Shown: positions 1-5,271, counted from the stretch's first letter. The stretch is DNA of 5,271 nt from Actinomycetota bacterium (GCA_011372845.1 DSAI01000036.1:1-5271); one strand, 5' to 3'. Numbers and translations: made by a program. Notes: generated from the sequence alone by a model not told the origin.

Positions 1-179
1 ACACCCTCGGCAACGTCCAACCCGGCAGCGTGGGTGCTGTCGTCGGCGGCGTCGCTGCCGCGGCCCTCGTCGCACACGGTCTCGGCATGAAGGCCGCCGG
101 CCGCATCGGCGACGGTCCTCCCATGGAGGACATGAAGGTCCATGACCGCAAGCGGATGAAGAAGGGAGGCGATAAGTAG
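1..179 (+). CDS. hyaA: [NiFe]-type hydrogenase small subunit, C-terminal fragment
   Basis: This is a partial gene cut by the left window edge. The reading frame begins at base 3, gives 58 residues and ends at TAG 177-179. The visible part is a hydrophobic, Gly/Ala/Val-rich segment (about fragment residues 8-29, including GAVVGGVAAAALVAHGLG) followed by a roughly 30-residue hydrophilic tail with a basic end (DRKRMKKGGDK). This matches the C-terminal membrane anchor and cytoplasmic tail of HyaA/HupS-type small subunits. Those proteins carry three FeS clusters, are exported by Tat together with the large subunit, and pass electrons to a membrane cytochrome b. None of the cluster-binding cysteines are in the window, so the assignment rests on the anchor and on position. 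The gene lies immediately upstream of the large subunit and its stop overlaps the next start by one base (TAGTG), the usual small-large order of group 1 hydrogenases. Confidence 0.8.
   Translation, partial: TLGNVQPGSVGAVVGGVAAAALVAHGLGMKAAGRIGDGPPMEDMKVHDRKRMKKGGDK
164..169 (+). promoter_or_regulatory. Ribosome binding site for the large subunit GTG start
   Basis: GGGAGG lies 9 nt before the GTG at 179. It supports this non-ATG start even though the start overlaps the upstream stop codon by one base. The protein also begins with the family-typical N-terminus (VIDPVTRIEGHL). Confidence 0.75.
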
Positions 180-1846
180 TGGCACGCTCTGTTATCGACC
201 CCGTCACCCGTATCGAGGGTCACCTCCGCGTGGAGGTAGAGGTCCAGGACAACAAGGTCGTGGATGCATGGGTCTCCGGCACGCTGTACCGTGGCATGGA
301 GACGGTCATGCTCGACCGCAGCCCCGAAGACGCGTTCTACGTGACGCAGCGGATCTGCGGCGTCTGCCCGATCTCGCACAGTCACGCGTCCGCTCAGGCG
401 ACCGAAGATGCGCTCGGCATCGAGATCCCTGAAGGCGGACGTCTCGTGCGCAACCTGCTCGAGGCCGCACAGTTCCTGCACAGCCACATCCTGTGGTTCT
501 ACCACCTCGCCGCGCTTGACTACGTGAACCCGATCAACGCGCTTAGCGCGGACATCGCCGACACGTACGCGCTGGCGCAGGCCGCGGGCACCCGCCCCGC
601 CGATTTCGGCGCCGTGGCTGCCCGTCTCGCCGCGTTCGCGGAGAACGGCCAGCTCTCCATCTTCACCGGCCACTACTGGGACCACCCCGGCTACGTGCTT
701 CCGCCGGAGCTGGACCTGATCGCCACTGCGCACTATCTCGAGGCGCTCGAAGTGCAGGCTGTCGCCAACGAGATCGTGGCCATCATCGCCGGCAAGTTCT
801 CGCACCCGATGACATCGGTGCCCGGCGGCACGGCGTTCGTCCCCACCGTGGACAAGCTCGACGACATCCTTTACCGCTTCGTGCGCGTGAAGGAGTTCAT
901 CGACACCGCGCTGATCCCGGACACGCTTGCCATCGCGCCGTTCATCCTTGATGCGACGACGTACGGCGGCGGTACCGGCAACTTCCTCAGCTGGGGCGTC
1001 TTCGAAGCAGCCGACCGCGACCCGGTCAACCGCTTCCTGCCCCGTGGCTTCGGTCGTGGCCTGTCCCTTGAGGACGTCAGCCCCGACGATGTCACCGAAT
1101 ACGTGGAGCACTCGTGGTACGAGTCGGGAACCGGCCTCAACCCCAAGGACGGGGAGACGAAGGTCAAGTTCACCGAATACAACACCGAGGACAAGTACTC
1201 CTACGGCAAGGCTGTCCGCTGCAAGGAAGAGTCGACCGAGTCCGGTCCTCTCGCCCGCATGGTGGTCGCGTACCTCCACGAGAAGGGCGGCAAGGACCTC
1301 ACCGGTGGAGCCGCAGGCGTTCGTACCCCTGCAGCGCTCATCGACTCGACCCTCGAGGCGCTCGACGTCGCCGGCAAGCCTGAGGTGCTCGTGTCCCTGC
1401 TCGGCCGTGTTGCCGCACGCAACCTCGAGGCCGCGTACGTGGCCGACCTCGCGCTCGTGTGGGTCAACGAGCTTGTCGAAGCCATGAAGGGTACCGACCT
1501 CAGCTTCTGGAAGGCAGCCGAGAAGAACACCGGCGACGGCGTCGGCGCATGGGAGGCCCCCCGCGGTTCGGTCGCGCACTGGATCGGCATCAAGGGCGGC
1601 AAGATCGATCACTATCAGGTGGTCGCTCCCACCACGTGGGACATCGCTCCCCGTGACGCCAGCGGCACGCCCGGCCCGATGGAGCAGGCGCTTATCGGCG
1701 CACCCATCGCAGACGCGGAGAAGCCGCTCGAGGCGCTTCGTATCGCCCACAGCTTCGATCCTTGAATCGGATGTGCGGTTCACGTGTTTGAACCGGCGAC
1801 CGGCAAGGAAGCGACTGTGATGTCCTCACCCATGGGGGTGATGTAG
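179..1846 (+). CDS. hyaB: [NiFeSe] hydrogenase large subunit, selenocysteine-containing (TGA 1763-1765 read as Sec)
   Basis: This is the catalytic subunit of a group 1 uptake hydrogenase (H2 to 2H+ + 2e-) holding the Ni-Fe site. The N-terminus VIDPVTRIEGHL includes Glu13, the conserved RIEGH glutamate thought to act in proton transfer. The N-terminal nickel motif RICGVC gives Cys60 and Cys63. The C-terminal region has the typical APRG (Arg462), PTTW and SPRD-like blocks, then HSFDP at 524-528. A simple translation stops at TGA 1763-1765, but the frame continues Ile-Gly-Cys-Ala-Val-His-Val and runs to TAG 1844-1846. Reading TGA as selenocysteine gives D527-P528-U529-I-G-C532-A-V-H535, the DPUxxCxxH motif of [NiFeSe] enzymes. 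Without it the protein would lack both C-terminal nickel ligands. Full length is then 555 residues. The 20 residues after His535 would be the peptide removed by the maturation protease. A SECIS-like hairpin follows the TGA. The hyaB symbol is by operon analogy; Desulfovibrio [NiFeSe] enzymes use hysA. Sec decoding is inferred from sequence, not shown experimentally. Confidence 0.93.
1763..1765 (+). other. In-frame TGA predicted to encode selenocysteine (Sec529)
   Basis: This TGA sits exactly where other [NiFe] hydrogenases have the first Cys of DPCxxCxxH. Bases 1766-1786 continue in frame as Ile-Gly-Cys-Ala-Val-His-Val, matching the family on the far side of the codon. The RR gene ending at 4372 (- strand) uses TGA as a true stop, which argues against general TGA reassignment. 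A sequencing error from TGC or TGT is the main alternative. Confidence 0.9.
1766..1803 (+). promoter_or_regulatory. Candidate bacterial SECIS element
   Basis: The element lies inside the coding sequence just after the TGA. Its upper stem is CGGTTCA (1776-1782) paired perfectly with TGAACCG (1789-1795), closing a six-base loop CGTGTT (1783-1788). A lower helix can form between TCGG (1767-1770) and CCGG (1800-1803) with one wobble pair, across an internal loop of 5 and 4 nt. The apical loop starts 17 nt after the TGA and has G at its second position followed by T. This fits the known bacterial SECIS pattern of a short stem-loop with an early loop G, placed about 16-37 nt after the UGA and bound by SelB. 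The pairing was found by eye and not folded by program. Confidence 0.75.
1834..1840 (+). promoter_or_regulatory. Ribosome binding site for the cytochrome b gene
   Basis: GGGGGTG lies 6 nt before the ATG at 1847. It falls inside the last codons of the Sec-extended large subunit, so ribosomes finishing that protein would pass over it. Confidence 0.55.
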
Positions 1847-2479
1847 ATGTCGTCCCAGGCGCATTATCGTGAGGCGCACCCGTTGGTGTTCGTGATCACG
1901 CACTGGATCAATCTGATCTGCATGATCATGCTCGCCTTCTCCGGGTTCTACATCCACTATCCGTTCTTTGACGGCTTCATGGGCGTAGCCCGCGGCATGC
2001 ACTTCGTCGCGATGTTCGTGATCATCATCAACCTCACCTTCCGGGTCATCGCAGCCTTCTTCGTGAAGACCGCCACCGACCTCGGCTCGCGTGAGGTGGA
2101 CACGGACATCAAGAACTGGCTGCCGCAGGAGAAGAACAGGCACCAGCTCTGGCAGACGGTGAAGTACTACCTGTTCCTGCGCAAGGAAGGCGTCATCTCG
2201 GCCAAGTACGGCTCATTGCAGAAGATCGCCTATCTGGCGACCGTGCCTCTCACCTACCTGATGGCCTACACGGGCTTCGCCCTGTACGGCCCGACGGCTG
2301 ACTGGGGATTCTTCATGGGCGGTACCGAGCTCGTAGGCGGCCCCATGAACATGCGAATCATCCACTACCTCATGATGTGGGTGTTCATCGTGTTCACGAT
2401 GATCCATGCTTACCTCGCAAACATATACAACTTCGCGCCGAGCAAGATCATCTTCCTGTGGAAGGAGACGGAGCACTAG
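1847..2479 (+). CDS. hyaC: Hydrogenase b-type cytochrome membrane subunit
   Basis: The 210-residue protein is an integral membrane dihaem cytochrome b that takes electrons from the small subunit and reduces the quinone pool, anchoring the complex to the membrane. Four hydrophobic helices are visible at about residues 13-36, 50-72, 123-147 and 170-194. Candidate haem-ligand histidines lie in or beside them: His19 in helix 1 (ITHWINL), His52 in helix 2 (GMHF), and His173 and His187 in helix 4 (IIHYL, MIHAYL). Length and helix count fit the HupC/HyaC family. A polar stretch rich in charged residues (about 73-120) forms the loop between helices 2 and 3. The ATG directly abuts the TAG of the Sec-extended large subunit and lies in the same frame, which suggests translational coupling. 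Which histidines bind haem is inferred from position. Confidence 0.9.
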   Translation: MSSQAHYREAHPLVFVITHWINLICMIMLAFSGFYIHYPFFDGFMGVARGMHFVAMFVIIINLTFRVIAAFFVKTATDLGSREVDTDIKNWLPQEKNRHQLWQTVKYYLFLRKEGVISAKYGSLQKIAYLATVPLTYLMAYTGFALYGPTADWGFFMGGTELVGGPMNMRIIHYLMMWVFIVFTMIHAYLANIYNFAPSKIIFLWKETEH

Positions 2480-2491
2480 TCTCCGCCACAG

Positions 2492-2512
2492 CGTGACGGC
2501 GTCGCCGTCACG
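2492..2512 (+). repeat. Perfect inverted repeat after the cytochrome gene
   Basis: CGTGACGGC (2492-2500) pairs perfectly with GCCGTCACG (2504-2512) around a 3-nt loop (GTC). It starts 13 nt after the cytochrome stop and is followed at once by a second, larger hairpin. It has no T-rich tail, so it is more likely an mRNA stability or processing structure than a classic terminator. Confidence 0.6.
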
Positions 2513-2516
2513 GGCA

Positions 2517-2551
2517 GCCGGGCCCCGGAGCCGCGCGCTTCGGGGCCCGGC
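2517..2551 (+). terminator. Long GC-rich hairpin, possible terminator or attenuator
   Basis: A 15-bp stem pairs 2517-2531 (GCCGGGCCCCGGAGC) with 2537-2551 around a 5-nt loop (CGCGC), with a single G-U wobble. The 11 outermost pairs are perfect. The following bases (CCTTGACCGG) lack a T run, so it is not a canonical intrinsic terminator, although high-GC bacteria often use stems without one. It separates the structural genes from the protease gene and could lower protease expression or protect the upstream mRNA 3' end. Confidence 0.5.
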
Positions 2552-2597
2552 CCTTGACCGGAGGTTTGCGTGGGATCTCGCTCCGCGCCGACCATGA

Positions 2598-2612
2598 CGG
2601 GCGTCACGCCCG
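2598..2612 (+). repeat. Small inverted repeat just before the protease RBS
   Basis: CGGGCG (2598-2603) pairs with CGCCCG (2607-2612) around TCA. It ends two bases before the purine-rich ribosome binding site of the protease gene. A 6-bp stem in GC-rich DNA can arise by chance. Confidence 0.3.
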
Positions 2613-2613
2613 A

Positions 2614-2620
2614 GAGGGAG
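2614..2620 (+). promoter_or_regulatory. Ribosome binding site for the maturation protease GTG start
   Basis: GAGGGAG ends 7 nt before the GTG at 2628. It supports that start, which also places the conserved GIGN motif at the expected distance from the N-terminus. Confidence 0.65.
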
Positions 2621-2627
2621 CCGCACA

Positions 2628-3245
2628 GTGCCTGATATCGAACCCCGCATCCTCGTGCTCGGCATCGGCAACGTCCTGATGCTCGACGAAGGCATCGGCA
2701 ACCGGGTCGCCGTGGAACTCGAGAAGAACTACAGCTTCCCCGACGACGTGCGCATCATGGACGCCGGGACCATGGGACTCGGGATGATGCACCTCTTCCG
2801 GGGTGTCGAATTCATGCTTGTGGTGGATGCCATGGACGGCAGCGGCCACCCGCCGGGCACGGTGGTACGGATAGCTCCTGAAGACTTCGCCCCCAACCAG
2901 GTGATGCACTCCCTCCACGACATCCGGTTCGTGGACGTGCTCGAAGCGGCCAAGCTGATCGGCCTCATGCCCGAGGCCGACTGCATCGGCATCCAGGTGC
3001 AGGACATGAGCCCTGCCGAGATCACGATCGGGCTCTCGGAGCCGGTGGAAGCGGCAGTGCCGCGGGCGGTCGCCGCGGTCCTGTACGTGCTCGAGGAGCG
3101 CGGCGTACAGGTCCAACCCCTGGAGAGCCCGGATGCGGACGACGCGTTCCGGGAGACAGTGGCCGAGGCCAAGGCCGATATCGCCCGTCGTCAGGCGGAA
3201 CGCGCCGCTGCAGGCACCCCGACGACTGGAGAGGCGCGGAGCTAG
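2628..3245 (+). CDS. hyaD: Hydrogenase maturation endopeptidase (HyaD/HybD family)
   Basis: The 205-residue cytoplasmic nickel-dependent checkpoint protease removes the C-terminal peptide of the large-subunit precursor after Ni-Fe insertion. Here the predicted cut follows His535 of the Sec-extended large subunit. The N-terminal block LVLGIGN-VLMLDEGIG (residues 9-24) is the family signature. The three metal-binding positions known from HybD (Glu16, Asp62, His93) correspond by eye to Glu21, Asp67 (VVDA) and His97 (HSLHD). The core ends near residue 155. After it comes a charged, Ala-rich tail of about 45 residues without recognisable motif, longer than in typical family members. The gene follows the cytochrome gene after a 148-nt hairpin-bearing gap, and its TAG overlaps the stop of the convergent kinase gene. 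The hyaD name is by operon position. Confidence 0.92.
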   Translation: MPDIEPRILVLGIGNVLMLDEGIGNRVAVELEKNYSFPDDVRIMDAGTMGLGMMHLFRGVEFMLVVDAMDGSGHPPGTVVRIAPEDFAPNQVMHSLHDIRFVDVLEAAKLIGLMPEADCIGIQVQDMSPAEITIGLSEPVEAAVPRAVAAVLYVLEERGVQVQPLESPDADDAFRETVAEAKADIARRQAERAAAGTPTTGEARS

Positions 3246-4375
3246 CGTCCTTCGGCGGGAGCCCCTGCCGCAAGCGGGATCTCGAAGCCGACCGTGCTCC
3301 CCTGCCCCTCGGCGCTGTTCGCGAAGACGCTGCCGCCGTGGTCCTCGATGATGCGCCGCGAGATCGCAAGGCCCAGACCCGTGCCCCCGGTGCCCGTTGA
3401 GCGTGCGGTATCGGCGCGGTAGAAGCGCTCCCAGATGTGCGCCAGGTCGTCGGCGGGTATGCCTTCGCCGGTGTCGGTGACGGACACCCGGGCACGGGCC
3501 ACATCGGCCATGTCCACGACCACGGTCACGCTTCCTTCGGCGGTGTGGCGTAGCGCGTTGGAGAGCAGGTTCCTCACCACCTGCCCGATGCGGAACTCGT
3601 CCGCGTTGACGCGCACTGCCCGATCAGGCAGGCGTGCGGCAACCGACAGACCGTCCGGGGCGACGACCTCGGCCCGCTCGACCTCCGACCGCACGATGTC
3701 CCGGAGGTCGGTGAGCGTTCGCTCGTAGCGCAGGCGGCCTGCCTCGGCTATCGACAGTTCCTGGAGGTCGTCCACGAGGCGGGACAGCGTGCCCACGTCC
3801 TCCACCAGTGAGGCGATCTGCCGCTCGTCCGCGGTCAGCACCCCGTCAGCGATGCCTTCGATCTGGGCCCGCAATGCCGCGATCGGATTGCGGAGCTCGT
3901 GCGCCACATCGCTCACCATGCGCCTGCGCAGTTCCTCCGACTCCGAGAGTGAGTCGGCCATCTCGTTGAAGGCGACTGCGAGGCCGGCGACCTCCTCGGG
4001 TCCGGCCTCTTCAACTCGACGCTCGAGGCGGCCTTCCGCCAAAGCACGCGACGCGGCCGTGAGATCTCGCAACGGGCGCACCAGATAGCGTGCAAGCAGC
4101 CACGCGCCGAGTGCCGCAAGCGCGACTGCGACCAACGCGGAGATGACGATGCCACGATCGGCTCCTGCAAGGAACGTCTGCTCGGCCGCTCCCAGGAACA
4201 CCTGACGCCCCATGCCGCTACCGGGGCCCATCATCGGACCCATGCCGCCCGAAAGGTACTGTTCGAAGGCGCTGGAGAGCGTCCCACGGGTGACGAGCCC
4301 CGAGGCGAGTACCGCCGCAAGCGACACGGCCAGGATCGCCAGGAAGACCTGGACTATGAGGCTCGACCGCTTCAT
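3242..4375 (-). CDS. Membrane sensor histidine kinase (HAMP-HisKA-HATPase, BaeS-like)
   Basis: The 377-residue kinase starts with a transmembrane helix (about 7-28), followed by a short extracytoplasmic segment (about 29-75), a second helix (about 76-97), a HAMP linker (about 97-150), HisKA with the phospho-acceptor His159 in DVAHELRNPI, and a HATPase domain. The N box is NLLSNALRH (Asn269/Asn273), the G1 box DTGEGI (301-306), the F region WERFYR and the G2 box GTGLGL (331-336). All catalytic elements are intact. The sensor loop is only about 46 residues and contains a Met/Gly-rich run (43-58, with Met45, Met48, Met49, Met55), which may bind a soft metal; this is inference. Its ATG overlaps the response regulator TGA by 4 nt (ATGA), and GGAGG lies 7 nt upstream, so the two are cotranslated. 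The stimulus and targets are not shown by the sequence. Confidence 0.93.
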   Translation of the reverse strand: MKRSSLIVQVFLAILAVSLAAVLASGLVTRGTLSSAFEQYLSGGMGPMMGPGSGMGRQVFLGAAEQTFLAGADRGIVISALVAVALAALGAWLLARYLVRPLRDLTAASRALAEGRLERRVEEAGPEEVAGLAVAFNEMADSLSESEELRRRMVSDVAHELRNPIAALRAQIEGIADGVLTADERQIASLVEDVGTLSRLVDDLQELSIAEAGRLRYERTLTDLRDIVRSEVERAEVVAPDGLSVAARLPDRAVRVNADEFRIGQVVRNLLSNALRHTAEGSVTVVVDMADVARARVSVTDTGEGIPADDLAHIWERFYRADTARSTGTGGTGLGLAISRRIIEDHGGSVFANSAEGQGSTVGFEIPLAAGAPAEGR

Positions 4376-5058
4376 TCCTGCGCCTCCACCTTGTAGCCTA
4401 CGCCGAACACGGTGTGCACGTAGCGTGGGTGTTTCGAATCCTCGCCGAGCTTCTTCCTGATGTTCTTGACGTGGGCGTCGATGGTGCGCTCGTACCCCTC
4501 GAACGTGTCGCCTGTGGCTATCTCGAGCAGCTGCAGCCGGGTGTACACACGACCGGGATGGGCCGCCATCGCAGCGAGGATGTCGAACTCGGTCCGCGTG
4601 AGGTCGGCCACGACGCCATCCACGCTCACCGATCGCCGATTCGGGTCGATGATGAGCGCGCCGAGGCGGAGCGCTTCGCCAGCCGAGCGCGATCCCTCTG
4701 CACGCCGGAGAACGGCCTTCACGCGTGCTACGACCTCGCGCGGGCTGAACGGCTTCGACACATAGTCATCCGCTCCGACCTCGAGGCCGATCAACCGATC
4801 GACCTCATCGGATCTCGCGGTGACGAGGATCACCGGCAGGTCATGCTCCTTCTGGAAACGCTTCGTCAGCTCGATCCCGTCGATCCCCGGCAGCATGACG
4901 TCGAGCAACGCGATGTCTGGGACGGCTCGCTCTACCTCGGCAACGGCGGATGGTCCGTCGGAAGCCGTGCGCACGACGAACCCCTCTTGCTCGAGGTATG
5001 CGGTGAGCACTTCGACGATCTTGTCGTTGTCATCGACCACCAGCACTTCACGGGACAC
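4372..5058 (-). CDS. OmpR/PhoB-family response regulator
   Basis: The 228-residue DNA-binding regulator is the partner of the downstream kinase. The receiver domain (about 4-118) has the acidic pair Asp9/Asp10, phospho-acceptor Asp53 (LLDVMLPG), Thr80 (VTAR) and Lys102 (SKPFSP). The winged-helix effector (about 128-226) shows the family pattern, with LTRTEFDIL, the recognition-helix region around RTIDAHVKNIRKKLG and the terminal wing VFGVGYKVE. It starts at GTG 5058 with GGAGGT (5067-5072 on the plus-strand numbering) 8 nt upstream. It is the only complete gene in the window that ends in TGA. It is first in a two-gene operon with the kinase; such regulators commonly control their own operon, but no repeat operator was recognised upstream. 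Confidence 0.94.
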   Translation of the reverse strand: MSREVLVVDDNDKIVEVLTAYLEQEGFVVRTASDGPSAVAEVERAVPDIALLDVMLPGIDGIELTKRFQKEHDLPVILVTARSDEVDRLIGLEVGADDYVSKPFSPREVVARVKAVLRRAEGSRSAGEALRLGALIIDPNRRSVSVDGVVADLTRTEFDILAAMAAHPGRVYTRLQLLEIATGDTFEGYERTIDAHVKNIRKKLGEDSKHPRYVHTVFGVGYKVEAQE

Positions 5059-5066
5059 CGCTCGCC

Positions 5067-5072
5067 ACCTCC
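5067..5072 (-). promoter_or_regulatory. Ribosome binding site for the response regulator GTG start
   Basis: On the minus strand GGAGGT precedes the GTG at 5058 by 8 nt, a strong Shine-Dalgarno match that supports the non-ATG start. Confidence 0.75.
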
Positions 5073-5112
5073 GGTACGGAGTCTATCCACCCGGCATGAA
5101 GAACCTGTGAAC

Positions 5113-5127
5113 GCCCGGACCCCGGGC
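5113..5127 (-). terminator. Short GC hairpin between dxs and the response regulator, weak terminator candidate
   Basis: GCCCGG (5113-5118) and CCGGGC (5122-5127) form a 6-bp stem with a 3-nt loop, 10 nt past the stop of the upstream minus-strand gene. There is no T-run after it on the minus strand, only GTTCACAGGTTCTTC. The structure could end dxs transcription weakly, or be chance in GC-rich DNA. The 78-bp gap holds no other clear signal. Confidence 0.25.
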
Positions 5128-5136
5128 CGTACCGCG

Positions 5137-5271
5137 CTACCTGCCCGCCAGCTCACGGACGCGCCCGGCTATGCCTGCGACGTCCAGGCCCGCCCGGGCG
5201 AGCAGCGCCTCTGCGGCGCCCGAGCTCTGGTAGCCCTCGACGCCATGCGGGACCGGGCTCGCGGCGCCTCC
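5137..5271 (-). CDS. dxs: Probable 1-deoxy-D-xylulose-5-phosphate synthase, C-terminal fragment
   Basis: This partial gene enters from the right edge on the minus strand and ends at TAG (5139-5137). The 44 residues visible include VPHG, then a short linker containing YQSSG, then ALLARAGLDVAGIAGRVREL. The pattern of (I/V)P-x-G, a helix, then GLDAxGI and a basic amphipathic helix resembles the extreme C-terminus of DXS, the thiamine-diphosphate enzyme that starts the non-mevalonate isoprenoid pathway. The linker is several residues longer than in the E. coli enzyme. Another transketolase-like C-terminal domain protein is possible, since no catalytic residues are in the window. It points the same way as the response regulator gene, 78 bp upstream of it. 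Confidence 0.5.
   Translation of the reverse strand, partial: GGAASPVPHGVEGYQSSGAAEALLARAGLDVAGIAGRVRELAGR

Noticed and set aside
871..1602. Several open frames on both strands inside the large subunit gene
   Set aside because: They lie within a strongly conserved hydrogenase gene, have Ser/Arg/Pro-rich translations typical of shifted frames in GC-rich DNA, and show no domain or RBS support.
1763..1765. Nonsense mutation making the large subunit a pseudogene
   Set aside because: The downstream frame keeps the exact family motif (xxCxxH) and ends at a TAG flush with the next gene, and the TGA sits precisely at the Sec position of [NiFeSe] enzymes with a SECIS-like hairpin after it.
1763..1765. 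Genome-wide TGA reassignment to Trp or Gly
   Set aside because: The response regulator uses TGA as a normal stop (4372-4374, - strand) at the expected family length, and Trp or Gly at this ligand position would make no catalytic sense.
2554..2582. TTGACC as a -35 box for a separate protease promoter
   Set aside because: No acceptable -10 sequence occurs 16-18 nt downstream (the bases there read about CTCGCT).
2604..3172. Long minus-strand open frames opposite the protease gene
   Set aside because: The plus frame has the full protease signature and metal ligands. The opposite translations are His/Asp-rich or Ser/Thr-rich shadows without motifs.
5080..5107. TTCACA and TAGACT on the minus strand as a promoter for the response regulator
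   Set aside because: The boxes are about 20 nt apart and each is a partial match, so the support is too weak to annotate. A promoter is nonetheless likely somewhere in or upstream of this gap.
1..5271. CRISPR arrays, insertion sequences, tRNA or rRNA genes
   Set aside because: No spaced direct repeats, transposase motifs, terminal inverted repeats or RNA gene signatures were seen.

Overview
This GC-rich window carries most of a membrane-bound uptake [NiFe]-type hydrogenase operon on the + strand, followed tail-to-tail by a two-component system on the - strand and the 3' end of a probable dxs gene. The base composition, GTG starts and gene style suggest a high-GC anaerobe, possibly a deep-branching actinobacterium such as a Coriobacteriia relative. 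That placement is an impression from composition and protein style, not a computed result.

The main result concerns the hydrogenase large subunit, which does not end where a standard translation stops. The open frame reaches a TGA at 1763-1765 directly after the residues HSFDP. The same frame then continues IGCAVHV and runs to a TAG at 1844-1846. Read with the TGA as selenocysteine, the C-terminus is D-P-U-I-G-C-A-V-H, the active-site motif of [NiFeSe] hydrogenases, where Sec replaces the usual Cys nickel ligand. A hairpin with a 7-bp perfect stem and a 6-nt loop starts 10 nt after the TGA, as expected of a bacterial SECIS element. The gene should therefore be annotated 179..1846 (555 residues, Sec529), not as a 528-residue protein lacking its C-terminal nickel ligands. 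The RR gene in the same window ends in TGA, so TGA is still a stop here and general recoding is unlikely.

Layout: 1-179 is the 3' end of the hydrogenase small subunit, with a hydrophobic C-terminal anchor and a basic tail. 179-1846 is the Sec-containing large subunit. 1847-2479 is a four-helix b-type cytochrome whose ATG directly follows the large-subunit TAG. 2480-2627 is a noncoding stretch with three hairpins. 2628-3245 is the HyaD/HybD-type maturation endopeptidase. 3242-4375 (-) is a sensor histidine kinase with a Met/Gly-rich extracytoplasmic loop. 4372-5058 (-) is its OmpR-family response regulator. 5059-5136 is a short spacer, and 5137-5271 (-) is the C-terminal end of a probable DXS.

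How it works together: the small subunit (FeS clusters) and large subunit (Ni-Fe site) form the H2-oxidising dimer. The cytochrome passes electrons to the quinone pool. The endopeptidase cuts the large-subunit precursor after His535 once nickel is inserted. Selenium insertion (selA, selB, selC, selD) and the Hyp maturation factors must be encoded elsewhere. The two-component system is convergent with the hydrogenase operon, and nothing in the sequence ties it to hydrogenase control.
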